From the NCBI GenBank assembly GCA_947165685.1, contig CAMVBK010000009.1:1-64000 (forward strand): a DNA stretch of 64,000 bases, read 5' to 3'. The position numbers and the translations under genes are program-made. Shown one piece after another: positions 7,097 to 16,500 of this stretch (positions are counted from its first letter, which is position 1; each line of letters begins with the position of its first letter). This stretch comes from F23-D06 sp947165685. GTDB lineage: Bacteria; Bacteroidota; Bacteroidia; Bacteroidales; WCHB1-69. The notes beneath the pieces are model-generated. The model worked only from the letters and a program-made list of their open reading frames with translations. It ran no database searches and was not told where the DNA came from.

Positions 7097-9133
7097 TTAT
7101 TTTTCTGCGTATTTCTGCGCGTTGGCTTCGTCTCCTTTGTCCGTGTACATGTAGTAGAGGTTTTTCTTGATGTTGTCGTTGTCGGGGGAGAGTTCGAGTG
7201 CGTGCAGCAGGCAGCGTTCGGCGTTGTCGAAGTCGCGTTTGATGGCGTAGCATATCCCCATGTTCTCCCATGCGCTGGCGAAGTCGGGCTGTTCGGCGAC
7301 AATCTCCTCGAAGATTTTGACGGCCTCGTCCAAACGGCCGTAGCCGCGCCCTAACACATTGCCTTTCACGTTTTTGGCCACGAGGTTGCTGGGATCTTTA
7401 TCCAAAATCTTGTTGACCTCCCGCCAGGCATCGTCCACTTTGCCTTCGTCTAAAAGCTTGTTCACGGGGTCGAGCTCGTGCGCCTTTTGGGATTGCGTGG
7501 ACATGGTCAGCAGGTTTTTCGCCTGTGGGTTCTCGGGGTCAATAAGCGTGGCGTTGCGAGCGGCCTGGAACGCCAGGTCGGGGTTCTCGTCCAAATAGGC
7601 CAGCTCGCTGAGCAGCAGGTAGGCATTCAGCGCGTGGTCGTCCAGCTGCAGGGCTTTTTCCAGATGTTTGTAGGCATTCCGTCTGTCGCGGTCCTTGTGG
7701 TTCTTCTTCCAAAGTTGCAGGTAGCTTCCGCCTGCCGAGATGTTGCATTTGATGCTGTTCTCGGAGGTTTTCACGTCGGTCAGGAAGAGCGTGAAGTCAT
7801 CCCTCCAGGTGAAGTTCCGCGTGAAGGTCTTGACACCAAACAGCAGGCAGACGACCCCTGTGATGCCGACGGCCGTTTTCTGCAGCGCCGGCACGGAGGC
7901 GGTGGCAAGCCGGTAGAGCCACCATCCGACGATTAGGGTGAAACCGATGGACGGCATGAAGACGAACCGCTCGTTCATGAAGGTGCCCACGTTGAAGAGC
8001 AGGTTGGAGACAATCGAGAAGGTGATGATGAAGTATAGGATGCCGAAGGCGGGGACGGTCTTCTTGCGGAGTTTCCAGACGCTGTAGCCCACAAGGGCGA
8101 TGCAGCCGACCAGAATCAGCCACACGAGCGGGTTACTGAAGTCGGTGATGGCAATTTGGTGCGGGTAGTAGTCGTGAGTGAGCGGATGGGGAATGAAGAG
8201 CAGCTTGAGGTAGATGCCCCAGGTGAGTAGCACAGTGGCGATTTGCTGCGCCCGCGTGGAATGGACGTAAGGGTTGTTAAGGATGTTGCCGGTAAGGTCG
8301 GGCTGCATCATGTTGCCCAACACCTTGTAGCGCACCCAAATGAAAAATACACTGCCTAAAACAATGGGAATCAGCGTGATAAGATAGTCGATGGGACGTT
8401 TTTTCTCGCTTGGGAGGAAGAACAGCGCCATCGGCACCACGGCAAGGAATGTGATGGCGTTCTCCTTGGAGAAAATGCCGAAGGTGAAAGTCAGAAGACT
8501 GATAACCAACCAGAACCATTTCCGTGTATCGACATATTTGAGGGAGCACCAGAGGGCGGCGAAGGCGCCGAGCATGGCGAAAATCTCGTCGCGCCCCTTC
8601 ACGTTGGCCACCACTTCGGTGTGGATCGGATGCACGACGAAGAGCAGCACCGCGAGGAACGGCAGCGACTGGAACCACCTCTTGCCCTCGTGCTGCGGGA
8701 AAATCCGCGACAGCGTCTCATTGATCAGCAGGCAGAGCAGGATGAAGTAGAGCAGGTTCATCAGATGGTTGACGAAGGGCAGGGGAGTGTCGTAGAAGTA
8801 GTCCTCATGCGCGGCATTGTGCAGGTTGTAGTAGTCGTCGAGGTCGCCGATTCGCTCTTTGATGTTCTTGCCAAACAATTGGCATTCAATCATGAACGTC
8901 AGTTGCGACATCGGTCTGTATCGTCCTCCGGCCACAATGGAGTGGTCGCTGCCGAAATAGCCGGTGAAGGTGTCTTCGGTGAAGATGGCCTTCATGGAGT
9001 CCCACCCACCCTTGAGGGTGTATTTGCTCTCAAGGATGACCATGCGGTCGTCGAGGGCATAGTGCAGGGTGAGGGTGTTGGCATAGCACAGAAGTGCCAG
9101 TACGGAGATGATGATGCGGTGGATTTTCTTCAT
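7097..9133 (-). CDS. TMTC-like GT-C membrane glycosyltransferase with C-terminal TPRs
   Basis: 678 residues. The N-terminal two thirds is polytopic (an N-terminal segment, then helices from about residue 120 to 430) and carries the GT-C hallmarks: an early ALDDRMVI acidic motif in the first periplasmic loop and HPIHTEVVANVKGRDEIFA, typical of the TMTC/O-mannosyltransferase-like family. The C-terminal third (about 440-678) is a chain of TPR helices in the cytoplasm or periplasm. Such proteins transfer a sugar from a polyprenyl-phosphate donor to protein, or assist glycan assembly. A polyprenyl-phosphate-mannose-synthase-like gene lies at 44677, a possible donor supplier. Substrate is unknown. 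Confidence 0.85.
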   Translation of the reverse strand: MKKIHRIIISVLALLCYANTLTLHYALDDRMVILESKYTLKGGWDSMKAIFTEDTFTGYFGSDHSIVAGGRYRPMSQLTFMIECQLFGKNIKERIGDLDDYYNLHNAAHEDYFYDTPLPFVNHLMNLLYFILLCLLINETLSRIFPQHEGKRWFQSLPFLAVLLFVVHPIHTEVVANVKGRDEIFAMLGAFAALWCSLKYVDTRKWFWLVISLLTFTFGIFSKENAITFLAVVPMALFFLPSEKKRPIDYLITLIPIVLGSVFFIWVRYKVLGNMMQPDLTGNILNNPYVHSTRAQQIATVLLTWGIYLKLLFIPHPLTHDYYPHQIAITDFSNPLVWLILVGCIALVGYSVWKLRKKTVPAFGILYFIITFSIVSNLLFNVGTFMNERFVFMPSIGFTLIVGWWLYRLATASVPALQKTAVGITGVVCLLFGVKTFTRNFTWRDDFTLFLTDVKTSENSIKCNISAGGSYLQLWKKNHKDRDRRNAYKHLEKALQLDDHALNAYLLLSELAYLDENPDLAFQAARNATLIDPENPQAKNLLTMSTQSQKAHELDPVNKLLDEGKVDDAWREVNKILDKDPSNLVAKNVKGNVLGRGYGRLDEAVKIFEEIVAEQPDFASAWENMGICYAIKRDFDNAERCLLHALELSPDNDNIKKNLYYMYTDKGDEANAQKYAEK

Positions 9134-9149
9134 GACGGATTATGTGAAG

Positions 9150-9241
9150 GGTTGGTGGGTTTGGTGGGTTAGTGGGTTAGTGGGTTAGTGGTTTAGAAGT
9201 TTAGTAGTTTAGAAGTTTAGAAGTTTAGTGGTTTAATGGTT
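9150..9241. repeat. GGGTTAGT/GTTTAGAA tandem repeat
   Basis: 8-base-period units (GGGTTAGT, then GTTTAGTA/GTTTAGAA) just upstream of the TMTC-like gene on its coding strand. Related in style to the heptads but with a longer unit. Confidence 0.8.
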
Positions 9242-9340
9242 ATTAGTCACTTGTCACTTGTCATTAGTCACTTGTCACTTGTCATTAGTCATTAGTCATT
9301 AGTCACTTGTCATTAGTCATTAGTCACTCGTCACTCGTCG
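9242..9340. repeat. Heptad repeat block CATTAGT/CACTTGT
   Basis: About fourteen tandem 7-mers alternating CATTAGT, CACTTGT and CACTCGT. It stops just short of the 3' end of kdsA (stop at 9353). Confidence 0.9.
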
Positions 9341-9352
9341 TAGCCTTAACCC

Positions 9353-10165
9353 TTAAAGGATGGCTTGGCGGATGCGGACGAGTTTGGAGAGTAGCGGTCG
9401 CAGTTGGTCGAGTGGGAGCATGTTGGCGCCGTCGGAGAGGGCCTTGGCCGGTTCGGGGTGCGTCTCCATGAAGAGCCCGTCGAAGCCGACGGCCACACCG
9501 GCCTTGGCGATGGTCTCGATGAGATCGGGGCGGCCGCCGGTGACCCCGGAAGGCTGGTTGGGTTGTTGCAGCGAGTGTGTGCAGTCGAGCACGGCGGGGC
9601 ATCCGAACGACTGCAGGGCCTTCACGCCGCGGAAATCGACCACAAGGTCTTGGTATCCGAAAGTGGTGCCGCGTTCGGTGAGCATCACGCGGGGGTTGCC
9701 TGCCTCGCGCACCTTCTCCACGGCGTTGCCCATCGCCTCGGGCGACATGAACTGCCCCTTCTTGATGTTGATGACCTTGCCGGTTTTCGCCGCCGCGACT
9801 AACAGCTCCGTCTGCCGGCAGAGGAACGCGGGAATTTGCAGGATGTCGGCTACCTGCGCGGCCCATGCGGCCTCCTCGTTCGTGTGGATGTCCGTCACCA
9901 CGGGCACCTTGAGCTCCTCTCTCACGGCCTTCAGCACGGCAAGGGCCGCCTCGTCGCCGATGCCCGTGAACGAATGCAGCGACGACCGGTTGGCTTTCCG
10001 GTAGGAGGCCTTGAAACAGAACGGAATCCCCAAATCTGCGCAAATTCCCTTGATTTCCCGTGCAATACGGAAAGTGATTTCCTCGCCTTCCACCACGCAC
10101 GGCCCGGCAATGAGGAAGAAACTGTTGCCCTCGCAGGATATGATTCGTTGAAGCACTGTGTCCAT
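9353..10165 (-). CDS. kdsA: 3-deoxy-8-phosphooctulonate (Kdo-8-P) synthase
   Basis: 270 residues, full length for KdsA. It condenses phosphoenolpyruvate with arabinose-5-phosphate to make Kdo-8-phosphate for the lipid A inner core. Family motifs: IAGPCVVE, CFKASYRKANRSS, TDIH, GQFMSPEAM, ERGTTFGYQ, CTHSLQ, GGRPDL, METHPEPAKALSDGANML. The first motif carries Cys23 where E. coli KdsA has Asn, and the candidate metal ligands His (CTHSLQ), Glu (FMETH) and Asp (LSDG) are all present, so this should be a metal-dependent KdsA. It has its own promoter. No other Kdo or lipid A genes are adjacent. Confidence 0.97.
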   Translation of the reverse strand: MDTVLQRIISCEGNSFFLIAGPCVVEGEEITFRIAREIKGICADLGIPFCFKASYRKANRSSLHSFTGIGDEAALAVLKAVREELKVPVVTDIHTNEEAAWAAQVADILQIPAFLCRQTELLVAAAKTGKVINIKKGQFMSPEAMGNAVEKVREAGNPRVMLTERGTTFGYQDLVVDFRGVKALQSFGCPAVLDCTHSLQQPNQPSGVTGGRPDLIETIAKAGVAVGFDGLFMETHPEPAKALSDGANMLPLDQLRPLLSKLVRIRQAIL

Positions 10166-10184
10166 ATTCGTTTATTTTGGGCGG

Positions 10185-10192
10185 CAAAGATA
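10185..10192 (-). promoter_or_regulatory. -7 promoter element of kdsA
   Basis: Minus-strand TATCTTTG, 19 bases before the kdsA start codon. Confidence 0.75.
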
Positions 10193-10204
10193 CGATTTTT
10201 TGAC

Positions 10205-10424
10205 TTAGAACTCAGAACTTAGAATCAGAACTTAGAACCTTGAAACCTGAAACCTGAAACCTTTTGAACCTTGAACTTTGAACCTTGAACTTTGAACCTA
10301 GTTTAGTGAGTTTAGTAGGTTTAGTAAGTTTAGCTCCCGGAAAAGAAACTCTCAGTTCTTAGCTCTTTGAACCTTGAACCTTGAACTTTGAACCTTGAAA
10401 CCTGAAACCTGAAACCTGAAACCA
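10205..10424. repeat. Large heptad repeat block; fills the only gap over 300 bases
   Basis: About 220 bases of tandem 7-mers: GAACTTA, GAAACCT, GAACCTT, GAACTTT, a GTTTAGT stretch and an ACTCTCAGTTCTTAG stretch. It occupies most of the 335-base space between kdsA and the giant surface-protein gene. I see no gene or structured RNA here apart from the kdsA promoter and the hairpin at 10424-10453. Confidence 0.92.
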
Positions 10425-10453
10425 AAAAGGGAGACCCTCTCGGATCCCCCTTT
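10424..10453 (-). terminator. Probable terminator of the giant T9SS gene
   Basis: AAAGGG (10426-10431) pairs with CCCTTT (10448-10453) around a 16-base loop, followed on the minus strand by a T run (A-run from 10424). The stem is short. Confidence 0.45.
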
Positions 10454-10500
10454 GCAATGGTCATAAAGAATTTACGCGAGATTCGCGAAATACGCGGAGA

Positions 10501-13500
10501 TTATCGTTTCACGACAAACGGTTTGGTCACCGTGCCGGCCTCCGTGGTCACGCGCACGAAGTACATGCCGTCGGCCAGGCCGGAAACGTTGACGGAGGTG
10601 GTTTCACCCGTCATCGGGACGGTCTGCACCAATTTTCCATACACATCAAACACGTGCAAGTCAGCACTCATTTGTACATTATACATTGTACATTGTACAT
10701 TGACGAGGTCGTTCGCCGGGTTCGGGAACAACTTCACGCTGTTCTCCAGGTGGTTCTCGATGCCCACGTTGGTGGTGTGTGCGGTGATGATGGGAGACCA
10801 TTCGCTCTCGTTGCCGCCGCCGCAGTTGGCCTGCACCTGAATCTCGTATTCGGTGTCGCCTTCAAGTTCGGTGATGGTGTAGCTGTTGGTGGTGGAGGTG
10901 GCGGAGGTGAGCTGGCCGTTCACGGGCTTGTACTGGATGTTCCAGCTGACCGCGTTCGGATTGGCATCCCAAGTGAGGGTGATGGCGTGGTTCTCGATGT
11001 TGGAGGCGGTGAGGCCGGTCGGGGTCACGCACGGTTCGGGCGTGTCGTTAGGCAACGTGGTGAAGGTCAGCTCGTTGCCGTAAACGGTCTGTCCGTTGAA
11101 GGTGATGAATGCACGGAAGGTGTAGCCCGTGTTGGCAGTCAGACCGGTGAGGCTGGCCGTGAAGTTGTTGCCCGTGCCCGTGCCGGTCACTTGCGTGTAG
11201 GTGCCGCCAGTCGTGGTCTTCCACTCGAAGCCCTTCGCCGTGACGGTCACGTTGTCGGGGTTCGTGATGGTGGCGTTCAGCGTGGCGGTGGTCTGTGTGA
11301 CGTTCGTGGCGGCATTGGTGGCTACCGTCGGGTTGGTGACGACCGGGCCGCTGCCGTCGGTGGAGACCGTGACGTTGGTCACGATAGCACCGGGCTGAGT
11401 GCCTTGTGAGCTGTCGTTGCGCCACAGGAAGACTAATTTGCCTAAGCCGTTGGCATCCGGGTTGGGCATGTTCACACTCACGTGGATGGCATTGCCTTGC
11501 GTGAGGTTCAGCGTGAACGGGTTGCTTCCGTAGCCGGTCTGCGACTTATAAGCGGAGAAGTTGAGCGCGTTGGTGGAGTAGGTGTTTCCGGATTGGGAGT
11601 TATGTCCTGTTCCGGCGGTGAAAGTCTCTGTGCTCGGAACCAGGAACACTTTGAAGTAGTCAAATGAACTCTCGCCGCCGGCGCGGATATCGAACTCCAC
11701 GTGCACGGAGTCATCGCTCGGCATGTAGAACAGCTTCTCGGCCATCACCGTGGAACTGCTGCCGATGTTGTAGCCCGCGCTGCTGTTGTCGTTGGTGATG
11801 AACAGGGCGCTTTGGCTCTCGCCGCTCGGCGTACCCATCATCCAATGGTTGGCGCAGGTGCCGTTGTTGAGTTCCCAGGCTTGGTCAGTGGTGAAGTCGG
11901 TGGTGTAAGGCAGGTTCACGGCCACCATCGTGGTGGTGAAGTTCACGGAAATGCCGGTGGAGAGTCCATCGGGGCCGCAGTCACTGTAGATATAGACCGT
12001 GTAGGCCGTGGTGGCGTTCAAGCCAGTGAGTGTGTAGCTCATGGCATTGTTGACGTTCACCGTGGTGCCTGTGCCTTGCGTGAAGCCAGCAGGGCCGTAC
12101 TCCAGCACATAGTTGGAAGTGGGACCGTTCCAGCTGATGGTCGCACCGTCGCCCGTGATGTCGCTAACCGATGCGCTGGTGGGATGGAAGCAGCTCGGAA
12201 TCACGTCGAAGGTGAGGTTGTCGAGCAGGTAGGAGACATCAAGGCCGTTCATCGCGCGGAAGGCGATGTAGTGGTCGTTGCCCGTGTAGTTGTTGAGCAG
12301 GACCGTGAAGGGCAGCCAGGTGAAGGTCGCGCTGTACGTAATGGTTTCATACGGGGTGAAGGTGGTCGGGTCGTTCGGGTCGCTCATGGTGCCGATCTCG
12401 AACGTGCCGGCTGTGCCGTTCAGGTGGATTCGGGTCATACCGTCCACCATCAGGGTGTTCAGCGAGATGCTCGGGTCGAACATCGGGGTGACCGCCATCG
12501 TGTAGCAGTTGGGCGTGTAGTGGAAGTCCAAGGAACCGCCGGCGTAGGCATCGTTGGTTGTGACATACACCCAGTGGTTGGAAGGGTCGCTGGCATGGCG
12601 GCTCCAGCATTCCACGAAGTTGGAACCGTTCATGGAGGAGTACGTGTTGAAGTCGGCGATGAAGGGCAGGGTGGTGATGGCGCCGCAAGCGGTGGTGAAC
12701 TGGATGCCCTGGGAGAGCATGGAGCTGTCGCTGCCGCAGTAGCCTCTCACGGCCACCTGGTAGGCGGTGTTCGGGTTGAGGCCGGTCAAGGAAAGGGAGT
12801 TGGTCGTAGTGGTCTGGTAGTCCTGCGTGCCGTCGGAACCGAGGATGGTCACGCCGAACAGGTCCGCGCTGCCGGTCCAGGTGAGGTCGGCCGAGTTTTC
12901 GGTGATGTTGCTGGCCGCCAGGTCCATAGGAGTGGCACACGTCACCACCGTCAGGCTGACGTTATCGACGGCTGCCGGCGGGTTGGTGCTGCCGGAAGTG
13001 TTACGCCAGTGGAAGTAGAGGCGGTAGATGTGGTCGCCGTTGCCCATGCCCGCGAACTGCGTGGCGGAGATCAGCATCTCCTCGTGCTGCCAGGTGTTCT
13101 GCTGGGAGAGCCAGTGCGCACCGTTGGTGGGGTAGCCGGGCATGCCGTGGAGATCGTAGTTCACGCCGCCCACAGAGGGAGGATTGCTGCCGGCATTGGC
13201 CGTCACCACGGCGGGGTCAAGCCAATAGACGCGCAGGAACTCGTACGTGGCGTTGTTGCCCTGGGCTTTCCAGTCGAAGGAGAGCTTCAGCTCGGTGGTG
13301 CCGTCGGGAACCAGGATGTCGCGGAACGCATAGACATGGCTCTCGGTGCCCGAGTAGGTGTTCGACGCGCCGTTGTTGTTGGAGATGTACAAACCGTTCA
13401 TGCCGCCAGGAGTCGTGTTCACGTCGCTGGTGCCGTCCGTGGGTGCGCCGATGTACCATTTGTTGGTCTGCGTGCCGTTCACGAGGCCCCATTGGATGTT

Positions 13501-16500
13501 GTCGTTCTCATCCTCGAAGTCGGTGAGGTAGGGAATGGTGGCCGGGACGGTGGGCGTGGTGAAGCTCACGGGAGCCGACAGGTCGGCGGTGTCGCCGTCG
13601 GAGCAGATCGTCTGCACCGCCACCGCGTAGGTGGTGTTGAGGTTCAGGGTCGTGAGCGCGAGCGTGGTGTCAAAGACGTCGAAGACCGTGGTGTCGCTCG
13701 GACCGTAGAGATAGACCAGATACTCGTCGCCGCTGCCGCTATGCCAGCTCAGGTCGGCGCTGGTGGTCATGATGTTGGAGACTTGCAGGCCGGAGGCCGG
13801 GTAGCAGGTCACACAGGAGGCCGTGATGGCAAATCCGGGTCTGACGACAGAACCATCGGAGTGGAATACGAGAGTGATCGGACCGGTGGTGGACATCACG
13901 TTCACCGTCTGGTTGGCACCGCCGATTTTCGTTATTTGCGATCCGGTGCCCACACCGTCATAGAAGGTTATATAGTCGTATGAAATGCTCTCCGTGTTCA
14001 AGGTGCCGTTGAGAGCCACGACAGCATTGGGGATTTCCGGGTAAATGACCAGGGTGAAGTCGCAGCTGTTGGCGTAGTCTCCGTTCGGGCCGCCGTTGTC
14101 ATAGAGAATCATGCCGCAAGTGGTGATGGTATCGTGCCCTGTGACATCGAAGATATACTGGCCGGGCGTGGCCGACGCGGGTCCGTTGAAGCTGGAGACA
14201 TCGTCGCTGCAGATGCTCTGGACGTAGAAGTCGTAGGTCACGGTCGGGGTGAGGTCGGTCACGGTGTAGGGGTTCTCATAGGCCGTGACCACAGTGCCGT
14301 TGCCCTGGCCCGGGGTGAAGCCCGCAGGACCGTACTCGATGTTCCATGAGGTGGCGTCGCCCTGCTCGTCCCAGGCCAATGTGGCGGTGGTGTTGCCAAG
14401 GTCGGTGACGGCAATGTTCATCGGGTAGTAGCAGACCGGGATGTAGTCGATCGTGAAGTCGTCAACAATCAGGGAAGTGCTGGTGCCTTGGGTCTCCAAG
14501 ATGGCAATGTACTGGTTGCTGCCGGTGTAGTTCTCCAAGGTGAAGATGATGTTCTCCCAGGTATTGGGGGCGCTCAGGCGGAGCGTGTCATAGAACTCGT
14601 AGGTGGTGATGTCGTTCGGGTCGCTCATCGTGCCGATCTCGAACCAGCCCTGGCCGAGGCCGCTGTAGGCCCAGAAGTCGAGCATCAGCGTGTTCAGCGG
14701 GATGGAGGCGTCGATCTGCGGGGTGACGGCGATGGTGGAGCAGGAGGGGGTGTAGTGGAAGTCGAGGGAGTAGGAGCCGCTGTGGGTGGCGCTGCCGTAG
14801 CAACGCACGACATGGGCGGGATCGGTGGTCAGACGGTTCCAGCAGGTGACGAAGTTGGTGCCATCGACGGAAATCACGTCGTCGAAGTTGTTGAAGTAGG
14901 GAAGCTCGGTGAGCGGGCCGCACTGGGTGCGGAAACTGACGGTGACGGAAGCCTGGGAGTCCTCGCCGTCGTCGCAGTGCGACACCACATACATGTCGTA
15001 CTTGGTGTCGGTGCTCAGACCGTAGAGGTCGGCTTCGGGCGTGCCGGTGACGGAGACCTCAGTGTAGTCCTCGTTGCTGCCGTTCACGCGGTAGAACAGC
15101 GACCAGCTGGTGGAGGAACCGTTCTCGGTCCACGACACGGACAGCGACTCGCTGGTGGAGCCGGTCAGCACTAAGTTAGTGGGACGGCCGCAAGTGTAGC
15201 CGATGATGGAGATGTTGTCGATAGCGGCAGGCGGTTGCGTGCCCACGGAACCGTCGTTCCTCCACCAGAAAACCAACTTCTTGGAGGTGCCGACCACATT
15301 GTTGAGGATGGCATCTTTGTGCTGCCAATTGGACTGCAGGTTAAGTTTTCCGCATACATCAGTGCCCGAAGGAGCTCCGGTGGAGGGCATGTTGACAGAA
15401 GCGTCGCACAGGTAAGCATAAAGATAGTCATAGTTGCCCTCTCCCTGCCCTTTCCAGTCGAACTCTAAATGGTATTCGGCGGGCGTGTTGGGGAACTCGA
15501 TGTTCAGCACCGCGTAGGTGTTGGAGGTGGAGGAGATGGTGTAGGCGTTGCTTACGCCGTTGTCGTTGGAGACGTACAGCGAGTGGATGGTGCCGCCTTG
15601 TCCGTCATCGACGCCCGTGGCGGAGCCGATGCGCCATTGGTTGGTGCCGTTATGGACGAACTCGAAGTCGGTGAGGATGGTGGCCGCGTCGCCTTCGAAA
15701 TCCTGGATGTAGGGCAGGGCGATGGGCAGTGCCGGGGTGGTGAACGTGCGGGTGGCCGCCGCGCTCTCGGTGTTGTCGGTGCAGGAAGCCGTTACCATCA
15801 CCGTGTAGGAGGTGCCGGGATCCAGCGTCGGCAGGGAGTAGGTGGTGTCGTAGGCCACGTCGTAGGTGGTGTCGTGGGTGAGCTGGTTCACGATGGCGAC
15901 ATTGTAGAAATCAGCAGGAAGACCGGTGGCGGCAGGATGCCAAACCACTTCGGCCGAGGTGGCGTGCAGGTCGTTAACCTGCAGGTTGGCCGGCTGGATA
16001 CAGGTCGGGGCATTGGTCATGTTGATGACAACGTTGGCCAGGCTGCCGCCCGGGTTCACCGTGACGGTGACAGAACCCCAGCCCTCCTCGCCGTTCACGA
16101 GGGTACCGTTCATATAGACACTGGCCACGCGCCATCCTTCGTCAGGGGTGATGGTGAAGGTCACGTTGTCGGAGCTGAGACAGGGAACGGTGGTGCTTTC
16201 CGGGCTCACCGTGCCGTGCACCTGGCCGTCGGAGGAGGCCGCCACCGTGGCGTTGATCACCGCCTGCGGATAGACGGTAATGGTGACGCTGTGCGTGCCC
16301 GTGGAGCCGTCGCTCATCGTGCCGGTCATCGTGTAGGTGGTCGTCGTGGTCGGCGACACGGTGATGGTCTCGGAAGTCAGATTGCCGGGCGTCCAAAGGT
16401 AACTGTCATAGCCCATGCCGGTGAGCACAACACTCTCGCCGTTGCAGATTTCCGAGGCGGAGGCGCTTATGCCGGCCATGAAGGAGAGGATCGGATAGCC

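Noticed and set aside
9150..9340. CRISPR-like array
   Set aside because: Units are 7-9 bases in direct tandem with no spacers, and no cas genes are present.
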